From Candidatus Methylacidithermus pantelleriae (GTDB lineage: Bacteria; Verrucomicrobiota; Verrucomicrobiia; Methylacidiphilales; Methylacidiphilaceae), in the NCBI RefSeq assembly GCF_905250085.1, contig NZ_CAJNOB010000001.1, forward strand, positions 337,380 to 401,379: a stretch of 64,000 nucleotides of DNA, written 5' to 3'. Under the pieces are notes generated by a model. The model was given only the letters and a program-made list of their open reading frames with translations, was not told where the DNA came from and did no database searches. The number at the start of each line of letters is the position of its first letter. Position 1 is the stretch's first letter. Positions 1 through 9,164 of this stretch are shown here, piece after piece. The translations under genes and the position numbers were made by a program.

Positions 1-65
1 TAATAACGCAGGTGCCGGCGTTGGGCCGGGATCCAACACGCCTCGAGGTTTTGTTTGTTGAATGA
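1..65 (+). other. Window edge, possible 3' end of an upstream gene
   Basis: Two plus-strand frames are open from the left edge, ending at a TGA at 59-61 and another at 63-65. Either could be the tail of an upstream gene. In known verrucomicrobial methanotrophs the gene before xoxGJ is often xoxF, but neither short tail is recognisably XoxF, so no identity is given. Confidence 0.2.
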
Positions 66-90
66 GCCAATCTAGCCGTGGAACAAACGT

Positions 91-1074
91 ATGAAGTCCA
101 GCATGAAAAACGGTGTTCGCAGATACCTTGGGCGAGAGAATACCCTCCCTAACGTCGGGTTTGGATGGGTAGTGGTCGGTGTAGCAAGCTTGGGACTCTT
201 TTTTGTTCCTCTCGGTGGCTACGGGGCCACTAAGAACCCGTATCAAAACGATCCTAAGGCAATTGAGGAAGGCAAAAAGATCTGGTTTAGCGTTGGTTGT
301 ACAGGATGTCATGGAGCGGGAGGCGGAGGTGGGATGTGTCCGTCCGTGGGCGATGATATATGGGTCTTTGGGGGGGACGATGAGACGCTGTTCCGCTTGA
401 TCAAAGGACAGATCCCCCAGCAAACGATGCCACGGACCTTTGGCCAAATTTTAAGCGACGACCAAATTTGGAAAGTTCTTGCCTTCGTGCGAACGTTGAA
501 ATTTGCGGGGGGAAGTTCTGGCAGTGCCACGGGAGTTCCTGGGGCTTCCATGGATGCCCACGGTCCAACTACGGTCTCCATCCCCATGGAGGAAAGGTCC
601 TGTGCCGTCATCGCGGCTAACCGGAGGCTTCTTACCACCTTGCTTCCCTCGGTGCCCGGGTATCGACGGAGCTATGTTTGTGTGTTGAGCTCGAATCTTT
701 CCGTGGATTCGATTGAAGGGTTAGTCTCAAAGAAGGCTCAGGTCAGAGCAGAGAAAGGATTCGGGGAAGCTCTGGCAAAGCGATGGAAACTCCCGGTTCA
801 GGCGTTTGATGATTCGGTTGACGCTTTTGAGACTCCGGTCGAAGAGATTTTAGCGGGAAAGCTAGACGCAGCGATTTTGTGGGCCCCTATGGCGGGGTTT
901 GCTTTGTGGCACCTGGATAAAGGACACAAGTTGAAGGTGTTGCCTTTGAAAGAGACAGCGGAGCCACCGGAAGGTTATCGAGGCCAAAGCGGGGGTTCAG
1001 GTTACGTTGAGAAATGTGCGCAGGCGATCGCTGCGGTTCTGGGTTCCTACGGCGTAAAGCCTTCGGGCTCTTAA
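91..1074 (+). CDS. xoxGJ: Fused cytochrome c / XoxJ-like protein (cytochrome cGJ)
   Basis: Periplasmic c-type cytochrome expected to take electrons from the lanthanide-dependent methanol dehydrogenase XoxF. The 327-residue protein has an N-terminal hydrophobic export segment (about 22-44), then a cytochrome c domain with heme motif CTGCH (Cys70, Cys73, His74) and a likely Met axial ligand near 113 (QTMPRTFG). A Ser/Gly linker leads to a C-terminal MxaJ/XoxJ-like solute-binding domain (about 165-327) ending with the signature AAILWAPMAGFAL. The G-J fusion is a known trait of methanotrophic Verrucomicrobia. The J part is short, about 165 residues, so it may be trimmed compared with free-standing XoxJ. 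The start is the ATG at 91. No other methanol-oxidation gene is visible. Confidence 0.85.
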   Translation: MKSSMKNGVRRYLGRENTLPNVGFGWVVVGVASLGLFFVPLGGYGATKNPYQNDPKAIEEGKKIWFSVGCTGCHGAGGGGGMCPSVGDDIWVFGGDDETLFRLIKGQIPQQTMPRTFGQILSDDQIWKVLAFVRTLKFAGGSSGSATGVPGASMDAHGPTTVSIPMEERSCAVIAANRRLLTTLLPSVPGYRRSYVCVLSSNLSVDSIEGLVSKKAQVRAEKGFGEALAKRWKLPVQAFDDSVDAFETPVEEILAGKLDAAILWAPMAGFALWHLDKGHKLKVLPLKETAEPPEGYRGQSGGSGYVEKCAQAIAAVLGSYGVKPSGS

Positions 1075-1697
1075 GTTCCACAAGAACCCCGATGCGGGGC
1101 TCCCGTTTAGGGATGGCCAGAGGGGGGACCTTTTCCCACGGGCTGGCCGGGAGAAAAGCAGGTTTTGGGTAGGCGATCCTCGACCCAAGACTGCCTTTCA
1201 GGCCAAACGAGAGAGCTTAGGATTCAAGAGCTTTTTCATCCCTTGCCGGGGAGAATGCGGCCAAGCTTTTTCCTCGCGGCGAGTTCTAGACGTGGGCATT
1301 TTGGGTTGGCCGAAGGAAAATAAACCAATCCTTTCCTTTGGCTGGGGACGACGGTTACTTCTTTTTGCTTGTTCCTTTTCTCTTCGCCAGGGCAAGAGGC
1401 TTCGTGCCTTGTGCTCCAAAGGGCCACAAGCCCGATGCCCACATGCATTGGGGCCGCACTTGATTAGCTTTTGGGAAAAAGCGCCGGGTTCTCCATTTCC
1501 AGTTTGGGTCGTTTTGCCCAAAAGTTCTTGGGAGTGACAGTCGTAGGAAGCAAAGAAATCGCTTCGTAAAAGTTGACCAGGAACGGGAGCCATCGGTAAA
1601 GTAAAGCACGCTTAGGTGCCAGAGCGAGTCCTTTGCCAGCCAAAAGGACTCTTTGCGAAAGCGGTGGGTTTACCCGCCGGAAGGGTCTGGGGCGCCG
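1075..1697. other. Gene-free stretch after xoxGJ
   Basis: No convincing gene on either strand. A small GC hairpin (stems 1087-1091 and 1095-1099) follows xoxGJ but lacks a good T-tract, so it is only a weak terminator candidate. Short overlapping frames here have low-complexity composition and no recognisable motif. Confidence 0.4.
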
Positions 1698-3074
1698 ATG
1701 GCCAGTTCTTTCAATGATTTTGTTTTGCAAACGGCTCTCGAGCGCGGGTGGATTAGCCATGGCCAGTTGGAGTCCATCCAAGCGGCCCGACAGTCGCTTC
1801 CCGATGTTTCCCTCGCAGATCTCCTTTACGAGCAACAGATCATTAGCGTAGAACAAAGGGACTGGCTCTTGGAGACATATCGAAGCCAAGCCAAGGAGTG
1901 GGAAGCCAATCTTTCCGGCAACGAGCGTTCCGGGGCAGCGGAGCTTGTCCCATCTGCCGTAGAAAATTCCACCACGGAGGAAGTTACCGAGTCGCTGGAG
2001 ATCCTCAACCGTTATTTGGAACATGCGTTTTCCCTGGGCGCAACGAGCTTGCATTTATCTCCAGACCGACCGTTGCGTGTCCGGCTCGAGACCAACCTTC
2101 AACCTCTCTACGAAGAGGCGTTTCTCATCCCGGCAGAGGCCATTGAGCCGGTTGCCAAGGCGATCCTTGGACCCAGGCGGTGGGAACGAGCTCGAGAGCG
2201 AGGATCGGTGTCTTTCTCCTATGCGGTAAGGGGATTAGGACGTTTTCGTGGGCACCTGTTTCGCGAGCGTCAGGGTTGTCACGTGGTCTTTTTCATGCCA
2301 CTAGGCAAACCGAAAGGTGTTGAGGAACTCGGACTTCCAGAGGTTGTGCGAGGTTTAACCAAAAAGAAAGGAGAACTGGTTCTGGTCGCAGGAGGACGGG
2401 GCAGTGGTCGAACCACCACGCTGGCCGCGTTGGTGGAAGAGATAAACCGCACGCAGGGCGTTTATGTCGTCACGGTCGAGGATCCTATGGAACTTTGGCT
2501 GGAGCCCAAGCAAGCCATGATTGCCCAGAAAGAAGTGGGACTCCACTGTTCGGATATGGCTGCCGGTATTGAAGCCGCTCTTGCGGAAAATGCCGACGTA
2601 CTTGCCATCGGCTGTCTAGAGGATCCTGAGAGCATCCGACTGGCATTGGAAGCGGCCGACCGCGGGCTTCTGGTCCTGGCCACCATCCTGGGGAACTCTG
2701 TCCCAGAGGTGCTTCATGGTCTGGTCCACTCGTTTCCCGGGGAAGAGGAGGGGATCGTGAGACGGTTACTTGCGGAGCTTCTCGGGGGTGTGGTTTGTCA
2801 AAAACTGGTTCCTTGCCGAGACGGTCTGCGGAAGGTTTTGGCCTCCGAAATCCTGCTCCCCGCACCGAAGGTTGTCCAGGCGATTGCTGCGGGAGCGTGG
2901 GGAGAGATTCCTGAGCTTTTACGCGAGAGTCGCCCGTTGGGGATGCGGTCTATGGAGGATTCGCTGGGGGAACTCGCCGCCAAGGGACTGGTGGCTTTGG
3001 ATCCGGTATCCGGTGTTGCCGACTCGTCCCGTGCGTATGCAAACTGGATTCCCCTCGGGGGGACGGCGCCTTAA
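1698..3074 (+). CDS. PilT/GspE-like ATPase paralogue with altered Walker motifs
   Basis: Member of the type II/IV secretion ATPase superfamily, related to PilT and PilB. The 458-residue protein has an N-terminal region (1-100) of the kind that precedes PilT-type cores, then a PAS-like N domain and the ATPase core. The P-loop reads GGRGSGRTT (232-240), with Arg in place of the essential Lys. The Asp box is normal (VTVEDPMEL, 259-267). The Walker B region reads DVLAIGCLED, where PilT has VGEMRD, so the catalytic Glu is missing. The His box (ATLHT in PilT) is also changed. The core is still clearly PilT-like. The start is the ATG at 1698; an upstream in-frame TTG at 1653 is possible. It forms a tandem pair with the next gene, 15 nt downstream. 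A regulatory or structural role is inferred. Confidence 0.75.
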   Translation: MASSFNDFVLQTALERGWISHGQLESIQAARQSLPDVSLADLLYEQQIISVEQRDWLLETYRSQAKEWEANLSGNERSGAAELVPSAVENSTTEEVTESLEILNRYLEHAFSLGATSLHLSPDRPLRVRLETNLQPLYEEAFLIPAEAIEPVAKAILGPRRWERARERGSVSFSYAVRGLGRFRGHLFRERQGCHVVFFMPLGKPKGVEELGLPEVVRGLTKKKGELVLVAGGRGSGRTTTLAALVEEINRTQGVYVVTVEDPMELWLEPKQAMIAQKEVGLHCSDMAAGIEAALAENADVLAIGCLEDPESIRLALEAADRGLLVLATILGNSVPEVLHGLVHSFPGEEEGIVRRLLAELLGGVVCQKLVPCRDGLRKVLASEILLPAPKVVQAIAAGAWGEIPELLRESRPLGMRSMEDSLGELAAKGLVALDPVSGVADSSRAYANWIPLGGTAP

Positions 3075-3089
3075 GTAAGCCCCTTTCCT

Positions 3090-4148
3090 GTGAAAGACTT
3101 TTTCTCGTTGCTGGAAGCGGCTGTAGCGGGAGGAGCTTTAGATCTTTACCTCTTCGAAGGGTATCCTGTTCGCATCCGAGCTGGAGGAAGTCTGCAGACG
3201 ATTCGTCCCAAACCGTTAGGGGGGGATGAGCTAAGGACAATGCTCGAGCCGGTGGTCCCTTCAGCTGGTTGGACGAAACTCAAGGATGGTGGAGAGGTTT
3301 GCTTTTCGTTTGCTCTGCGCGACAAGGCTCGAGTTCGTTGCGTCCTTTTTCGACATGCTCAAGGGTTGGGAGCCTCCTTGCGGCTTTTTCCCTTGCCTTT
3401 GCCTGAGTTGTCAAGCCTTGGGCTGCCCGCAGAGTTCCTCCAAAGTCTTGGCGAATGGTCGCAGGGACTCGTTTTGGTAGTGGGTCCCACGCGGAGTGGA
3501 AAATCGACCACGCTAGCTTCTCTGGCTCAGGAACTGGCCCGATCAGCTTCCCGCCACATTGTGACCCTTGAAAAACCTATTGAATGGATTGTGGCTCCAG
3601 GAAAGTCCATCGTAAGCCAGAGGGAGATTCCGGCGGATGTGCCGAGCTTCGCGTTGGGGCTGCGGGAGCTAGCGTACGAAGATGCGGATGTTGCCATTGT
3701 AGGATCGCTTGATCAAGCCGATTCGATCGTGCCTGCTTTTCGGTTGGCCGAGCAGGGAGTTTTTGTGGTGGGAGCGTTATGCACGATCGCGCAACCGCTG
3801 GCGATTCTCCAGCGCCTTATGGCTCTGTTCGGCGAGCGGACACGCGACCAGATTCGTTCTTTGCTGAGTCGACAGCTCCGGGCGATCCTTGGTCAGCGTT
3901 TGCTTCCCCAATCGGATGGGAGAGGATGGGTGCTTCTGGCGGAGGTTGTGGTGTTTGACGAAACCGCGCGAGCCCTATTGGGGGAGGCACGCTTCGAAGA
4001 GCTGGCGCGCTGGCTCAAAGAGAACCGAAGGGACTCATCACCTTCCCTTCGGCTTTCTTTGGAAGAGCTGGCGACCAAAGGAAAAATTGGTTTGGGGGAA
4101 GCCAAAACGGAACTCGTCCTTTTGGAACGGTCGGAGCAGTGGCTTTAG
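3090..4148 (+). CDS. Second PilT-like ATPase paralogue
   Basis: A 352-residue PilT-type protein starting at GTG 3090, 15 nt after the preceding paralogue and probably co-transcribed with it. The P-loop is intact (GPTRSGKST, 132-140). The Asp box reads LEKPIEW instead of the usual EDPIE. The Walker B stretch DVAIVGSLDQ (200-209) has Ser where PilT has the catalytic Glu, and the PilT His box is missing. The pair therefore splits the defects: the first copy lacks the P-loop Lys and this one keeps it, but both lack the Walker B Glu. Either they form a hetero-oligomer with little ATP turnover, or they are non-motor relatives. No pilin, PilC or PilQ gene lies in the window. Confidence 0.72.
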   Translation: MKDFFSLLEAAVAGGALDLYLFEGYPVRIRAGGSLQTIRPKPLGGDELRTMLEPVVPSAGWTKLKDGGEVCFSFALRDKARVRCVLFRHAQGLGASLRLFPLPLPELSSLGLPAEFLQSLGEWSQGLVLVVGPTRSGKSTTLASLAQELARSASRHIVTLEKPIEWIVAPGKSIVSQREIPADVPSFALGLRELAYEDADVAIVGSLDQADSIVPAFRLAEQGVFVVGALCTIAQPLAILQRLMALFGERTRDQIRSLLSRQLRAILGQRLLPQSDGRGWVLLAEVVVFDETARALLGEARFEELARWLKENRRDSSPSLRLSLEELATKGKIGLGEAKTELVLLERSEQWL

Positions 4149-4683
4149 GGCTTAGCTGGGAAGCGAGGCAAATAGGGCGGGGAAGATATCGAATTTCGCT
4201 TGCGGGTTGGGCCGCGTGGAGGGCTAGGGCAGATTTTTTCCCGTACGGTCAGCGGTCCCAGCCTGGGTGTGGGCTTGGAAAGTGGCCAGCTGGGGCGTGG
4301 GCTTGTGCGACGGAGCCCTATGGAGAACGTCTTTCGGTTTTCCAAAAGCAAGGGGGGGATTGTGGCAGGTGGTGTCTTTCCTTGAGTGACCGGAAAAAGG
4401 AACTGCAACATGCCTGATCTTTTTAAGAGAAATCTCCTTGGGCTTTTCCGTCGGTTTGCCCTTCGGAAAGAAAGAGTTGCGCTCTGGGAAACGGGTTTCG
4501 GGCTAGGGTAAAGGAACGCTTTGGAGCGGTTTGTTTCCTTGTCCCGTTCTTTGCTGCCTCGAAAGCTTTCGGGTGAGCGGAGAATCGAAAGCCTTTGGAT
4601 CACCAACGGCTTTTTGCTACAACAAAAAACAAAGACCCTGGAAGGTACGAAAGGTAAATGGAGGTCTTAGCAGTCCATGCCCC
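4149..4683. other. Intergenic stretch between the PilT-like pair and the Lon-like protease
   Basis: About 535 nt with no recognisable gene. A GGAGG at 4660-4664 lies 20 nt upstream of the chosen ATG of the protease, which is farther than usual. An upstream in-frame start at 4531 would add 51 residues of non-conserved sequence and was not chosen. Confidence 0.4.
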
Positions 4684-7101
4684 ATGATCGATCGAGAAGA
4701 ATTATCTTGGCAACTGCTGCGGCGTCGGTGCGATCCCAACCAATTTGAGTTCGAGACAACGGAAGCAATCGCCGACTCGGCAAGACCCTTGGGGCAAGAA
4801 CGCGCAGTCGAGTCCCTCCGGTTTGGGGTTGAGATCCACCAGCCTAATTTTCACCTTTATGTGATGGGGCCTCCTGGCACCGGGAAACACTCCCTGGGCT
4901 TACAGTTGGTGACGGAGCAGGCCCGCAGGGAGCCGGTTCCTGATGACTGGTGTTACGTGTTTAACTTTCAGGATCCTTCCAAGCCAAAGAGTTTGAGGTT
5001 TCGAGCCGGCAGAGCTCGCCTTTTTGCCAATGCGATGCAGCAGTTGGTGGAGGACCTTAAGGTTGCGATCCCTAGCGTGTTTGAAAGTGATGAATACCGG
5101 CTGCGGGTCAGCGAAATTGAGCAGAGCTTCCAACGCAGGAGGGAACAGGCCCTGCAGGAGCTGCGGTCAAGAGCTGAGTCGGCTGGCCTAGCCCTTCTCC
5201 AAACCCCCGCAGGGTTTATCTTTGCTCCTGTGCGGGGCGGCCAAGTTTTGGACCCGGAAACCTATAACCGTCTTCCTCCAGAGGAACGAAATCGAATCGA
5301 AACCACGATCAAAGAGTTGCAGGAGGAACTGGTGCGGATCATCCGGGAAATTCCTCGATGGCGAAGGGAGGCCCAGCGGAAAATACGGGAGCTTAACCGA
5401 AGTTTTGTCCAGGCGGCTGTAACGGGGCTCGTGGAGGAAGTACGAAAGAATTTTTCGGATCATGCTGAGGTTTTGGACTATCTGGCCGACGTGGAGAAGG
5501 ATCTTCTACTTCATACGGAGACGTTTCGGCAGCCTCGAGAAGAGACAAGCCCGATCCCCGGTCTACCCTTGCCGCAATGGGACCCTTTGGAGATGTTTCT
5601 TCACCGGTATCAGGTCAATGTGCTCATTGACCATTCCCAGTCCCAGGGAGCCCCGGTGGTATATGAGGACAACCCTACGTATCAAAACCTGGTGGGCAGA
5701 ATTGAACATGTCCCTCATTTAGGGGCTTTGGTCACAGACTTTACTCTCATCCGATCAGGCGCGCTCCACCGGGCCAATGGCGGATATCTCCTGCTGGATG
5801 CGTGGAGGCTTTTGACCCAACCCTATGCCTGGGAAGGACTCAAACGGGTACTCTATTCGGGAAAGATTCGGGTCGAATCACTCGGGCATGCTCTGGGATG
5901 GGCCGGAACGGTTGCACTGGAGCCACAACCTATCCCGGTTCAGGTGAAAGTGATCCTGATTGGGGAAAGATTTCTTTATTATCTTTTGCATTCCTTAGAT
6001 CCCGATTTCCGGGAGCTTTTCCAGGTGATTTCGGATTTTGAAGAAGCAATTGCGAGGGACCCTCGCACCGAGCAGGAATACGCACAACTTTTGGCCTCCA
6101 TGGCTCGCTCGGAAGGGCTTCTTCCTCTCGATCAAGGGGGTATAGCTCGCATGGTGGAAGAGAGCTCCCGGATGAGCGGAGATGCGGAGAAACTTTCTAT
6201 CCAAACCGGACAGATCTCAACCCTTCTGCAGGAGGCCGACTACTGGGCCAGGTCTCGGGGATCGAAAGTGATCGGAAGGGAGGATGTGGAGAGGGCGGTT
6301 GCGGCGCGTGTACGAAGAGCTGATCGAGTCCGGCAAAGGATCTTGGAGGAAACTCTTCGGGGCCGGCTTCTCATCGATACGGAAGGCTCCATCATTGGGC
6401 AAATCAATGGATTATCGGTCTGGCAACTGGGCGACTACACGTTTGGACATCCTACCGGGATCACGGCGCGGGTTCGCTTTGGGAGCGGCAAGGTTGTAGA
6501 TATTGAGCGGGAGGTTGCTCTGGGAGGACCGATCCACTCAAAAGGGGTTCTCATTTTGACTGGATTTCTTCTCGGACGCTATCTTCCAGAGGAACCTCTA
6601 TCCCTGGCCGCTACGCTTGTCTTTGAGCAAAGTTACCAGGGTGTCGAAGGAGATAGTGCTTCGGCGGCTGAGCTCTTTGCTCTTTTGTCGGCGCTGGGAG
6701 GGGTGCCGATCAAGCAAGCCATTGCGGTCACCGGTTCGGTTAACCAGCATGGGATCATTCAGCCGGTCGGTGGGGTCAACGAAAAAATTGAGGGTTTTTT
6801 TGACGTTTGCCGCGCCCGCGGATTGACCGGAGAACAAGGGGTGATCATCCCAGCGGCCAACCGGACACAACTCATGCTCCGGGAGGATGTGGTCGAAGCT
6901 GTCCGGGAGGGAAAGTTTCATATCTACGCGGTGGAAACAGTAGACCAGGGAATGGAAATTCTTACGGGAATCCCTGCGGGAGAAAGGGGATCCGACGGAC
7001 GGTTTCCTCCGTCCACGATCAATGGTAGAGTGGAAGCGCGCTTGGCAGAATTCGCTCAAAGAGCACGTGCTTTCCAGCCGGAGCGGGCGGAGGTCAAATG
7101 A
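4684..7101 (+). CDS. Lon-family ATP-dependent protease (LonB/YcbZ-like)
   Basis: Cytoplasmic AAA+ serine-lysine protease of the group related to archaeal LonB and E. coli YcbZ, lacking the N-terminal LAN domain of classical Lon. The 805-residue protein has a P-loop GPPGTGKHS (62-70), a long helical insert (about 120-280) typical of this group, further AAA and lid elements, and a C-terminal S16 protease domain. The catalytic dyad is visible: Ser658 in EGDSAS and Lys701 in GGVNEKIEG. The start at ATG 4684 gives the conserved N-terminus. The last 4 nt overlap the start of the next gene (ATGA), suggesting translational coupling to the stress protein. Substrates are unknown. Confidence 0.85.
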   Translation: MIDREELSWQLLRRRCDPNQFEFETTEAIADSARPLGQERAVESLRFGVEIHQPNFHLYVMGPPGTGKHSLGLQLVTEQARREPVPDDWCYVFNFQDPSKPKSLRFRAGRARLFANAMQQLVEDLKVAIPSVFESDEYRLRVSEIEQSFQRRREQALQELRSRAESAGLALLQTPAGFIFAPVRGGQVLDPETYNRLPPEERNRIETTIKELQEELVRIIREIPRWRREAQRKIRELNRSFVQAAVTGLVEEVRKNFSDHAEVLDYLADVEKDLLLHTETFRQPREETSPIPGLPLPQWDPLEMFLHRYQVNVLIDHSQSQGAPVVYEDNPTYQNLVGRIEHVPHLGALVTDFTLIRSGALHRANGGYLLLDAWRLLTQPYAWEGLKRVLYSGKIRVESLGHALGWAGTVALEPQPIPVQVKVILIGERFLYYLLHSLDPDFRELFQVISDFEEAIARDPRTEQEYAQLLASMARSEGLLPLDQGGIARMVEESSRMSGDAEKLSIQTGQISTLLQEADYWARSRGSKVIGREDVERAVAARVRRADRVRQRILEETLRGRLLIDTEGSIIGQINGLSVWQLGDYTFGHPTGITARVRFGSGKVVDIEREVALGGPIHSKGVLILTGFLLGRYLPEEPLSLAATLVFEQSYQGVEGDSASAAELFALLSALGGVPIKQAIAVTGSVNQHGIIQPVGGVNEKIEGFFDVCRARGLTGEQGVIIPAANRTQLMLREDVVEAVREGKFHIYAVETVDQGMEILTGIPAGERGSDGRFPPSTINGRVEARLAEFAQRARAFQPERAEVK

Positions 7102-7922
7102 ACACCGGACCGATTGTGGTAGCCTTGGATGCTTCCCCCTCCAGCCTTGCGGCTCTGGAAGCGGCTGCTGTTCTGGCGGCTCATCGGGGCAGCGAGCTAT
7201 GGGGCCTCTTTGTGGAAGACCAGAATCTTTTCCGTTGTGCAGCCTACTCCTTTGCGTCCGAAATCGATGCCGTTTCGGGACAGGTGCGGCGCGTGGATCC
7301 CCAGGCCATCGAAGCGACCTTGGAAGCCCTTGCAGCGGAAGCCCGCCGGGCGCTCGAGGAGGTTGCAGGCCGGGCTGCTTTGCGCTTTCGGTTTGTGGTG
7401 ATCCGGGGGATAGTTGAGGAAAAGCTTTTGGAATGGGCCAGCCAAGCTGAGCTGGTGGCTTTGGGCCGTGCGGCCGGGCAAGAAGCAAGCCTTCGGATCG
7501 GCTCGACTACTCGGAGACTCATTTTGGAGACTTCGACCCGTGTGTTGGTTCTCCAGCAACGATCGGTTCTTAAGGCGCCGGTTGCGGTACTTTTGACTCC
7601 TAGGGATAGCTGGGAACGGCCCCTGGAGATTGCTCAGGATCTGGCCCGGGCTTGTGGGGATGGAATTGTTTTTTTTCTCCTGTTGGAACGCCTGCAACGA
7701 GCCGAAGAGGCCTGGGAGCAAAAGGCAAAAGAGTTTGTGGCTCGGCTCCATGTTCCGGTAACGATTCGGAGGGTCGTTGCGCCTCGAGGGGTAACGCTTC
7801 AAGCAGAGCTATGGAAGGAGAAGGCCGGAGCGGTTGTCGCCAGCCGGGCCCATGTGGTTCGGGATGAAGGGTTTTTCCAAGAACTTCTGGCTGGGCTGGA
7901 TTGCCCTTGGCTCATCGTCTAA
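7098..7922 (+). CDS. Universal stress protein (UspA family)
   Basis: A 274-residue protein with an N-terminal Usp domain beginning IVVALDASPSSLAALEAA. The conserved C-terminal core of this domain (IGSTTRRLILETSTRVLVL, about 136-154) corresponds to the Usp GSVTRKVLRHAPCPVLVV region. The second half (about 160-274) looks like a second, diverged Usp-type domain ending LDCPWLIV, as in tandem Usp proteins. The gene overlaps the Lon-like protease by 4 nt, so the two are probably made from one transcript. A role in stress survival is inferred from the family only. Confidence 0.8.
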   Translation: MNTGPIVVALDASPSSLAALEAAAVLAAHRGSELWGLFVEDQNLFRCAAYSFASEIDAVSGQVRRVDPQAIEATLEALAAEARRALEEVAGRAALRFRFVVIRGIVEEKLLEWASQAELVALGRAAGQEASLRIGSTTRRLILETSTRVLVLQQRSVLKAPVAVLLTPRDSWERPLEIAQDLARACGDGIVFFLLLERLQRAEEAWEQKAKEFVARLHVPVTIRRVVAPRGVTLQAELWKEKAGAVVASRAHVVRDEGFFQELLAGLDCPWLIV

Positions 7923-8037
7923 AAGACCAGGGTATAGCGCGAGCTGGGGAGGGGATTCGGCCCGTTCCTGTCGAAAGAGAAAACGGGTGGACGCTTTGCC
8001 TGGGGCCGATTAGGCTCTGGGGCAGGGGAGCTTTTCG

Positions 8038-8490
8038 ATGAGTGGACCGGTGAGTGAAGGGGTGAGAGCGCCCCGCTGGGAACATTTTCCTCATGGGGCC
8101 GATGTCGGCATTCGCGGCATCGGGACCACCCAAGAAGAGGCCTTTGAACAAGCAGGCATTGCCCTCATGGCCGTTATGACCGACCCGGCGAAGGTTGGCA
8201 CACAGACGGTGGTGGAGGTGGAGCGAGAGGCTCCTCAAGAAGAACTTCTCCTTCTGGAATGGCTCGATAGCATTATCTACCAGGTGGCAGTTCATGGGCT
8301 GGTATTTGGGAAGTTTCTCGTTCGGTTCCCTGAAAAACATCGCTTGCAGGGGGCCATGTTGGGTGAGCCTTTGGATCCCTCGCGGCATGAGCGTCGGGTA
8401 GAGGTCAAAGGACCAACGTGTACGGAACTTCTCGTGCGCCAGGACCCTACGAGCGGGCTGTGGGTCGCCCAGTGTGTTGTGGACGTGTAA
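8038..8490 (+). CDS. Archease
   Basis: A 150-residue archease, the small protein that helps the RNA ligase RtcB through its GMP-activation cycle. It has the family's start (HFPHGADVGIRGIGTTQEEAFEQA), the central acidic LLLEWLDSIIY helix and the C-terminal WVAQCVVDV strand. A Shine-Dalgarno GGGGAG lies just before the ATG. Its usual partner rtcB lies 2.9 kb downstream on the same strand, separated by a dead IS607 element, so the two were probably once adjacent. Confidence 0.88.
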   Translation: MSGPVSEGVRAPRWEHFPHGADVGIRGIGTTQEEAFEQAGIALMAVMTDPAKVGTQTVVEVEREAPQEELLLLEWLDSIIYQVAVHGLVFGKFLVRFPEKHRLQGAMLGEPLDPSRHERRVEVKGPTCTELLVRQDPTSGLWVAQCVVDV

Positions 8491-8579
8491 GGAGGGATCT
8501 CAGAGCAAACCTGAGGGTAGTGGGGTTGCCAACGGCTTACCAATATGGCGACGCGTAAGGCTATGGATGCTAGCCTATC

Positions 8580-9150
8580 CGCAGGAGGTTTGAGTGCATG
8601 GGCCAAGCGGCAGGGTGTTTGTTACAAGAAGGCTGGCGGATGTGGAGAAGGAGGAGCGTTTGCCCGTTCCCACAGAAGAGGTGCCGATCGAAACCGTAAC
8701 CGTGCGTGTGGAGGCGGTACCACCCGATGGTGTGGCCCTCTGCCCGGGGATGTGCAAGCGCCGATCAAATAGCGGATTGAGAGAGACAATGCGGTTAGGT
8801 TCTCCGAGTTGGGTCGCAAGCAAAAAGTTGCGCAACGTCACGGCCGGTAAGGAGGTCGGCTCCGGGATGAACGACCATCGTAGAGGGGTGGTCAGGGAGG
8901 TCTGTGATCCGAAGGCCCGCGTCATCCTGGTCGAGTAGTGCGGCAGGCTCTACGGGCTTCGGTTTTGAGTATGGAGAAGCGGCATTGGCTGCCGAGAGTC
9001 GATCGATTCTGGTAGTGGATCCCAATGAGATGACCGACGGTATCGTGCGCGACCTCCATGAGGTGATCGTTCGATTGTGTGCCAGGGTTTACAGGGGGAA
9101 GAGGTCTATTGGCAACCGCTGCCAAGAACGCGCTCGAAGCCATTCATGAG
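8580..9150 (+). pseudogene. Broken IS607 TnpA serine recombinase
   Basis: Pieces of an IS607-type resolvase are spread over frames. Around 8590 there is LSAWAKRQGVCYKKA, the MerR-like start; then RLPVPTEEVPIETVTVRVEA; then KEVGSGMNDHR and DPKARVILVE (8850-8938); then FGFEYGEAALAAESRSILVV and DLHEVIVRLCARVYRGKRS (8958-9110). At least two frameshifts and an internal stop separate these pieces. The gene cannot make a working recombinase. Confidence 0.78.
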
Positions 9151-9164
9151 GAAACTTCCGATTT

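Noticed and set aside
1087..1099. Hairpin after xoxGJ as an intrinsic terminator
   Set aside because: Five-bp stem with three-nt loop and no proper T-run after it.
1198..1609. Overlapping minus-strand frames of up to 131 codons after xoxGJ
   Set aside because: No family motif, low-complexity Arg/Pro/Ser composition, no Shine-Dalgarno and several competing frames in the same place.
6598..7488. A 296-codon minus-strand frame over the end of the Lon-like gene
   Set aside because: Entirely antisense to well-conserved coding sequence of the protease and stress protein; composition typical of a shadow frame.
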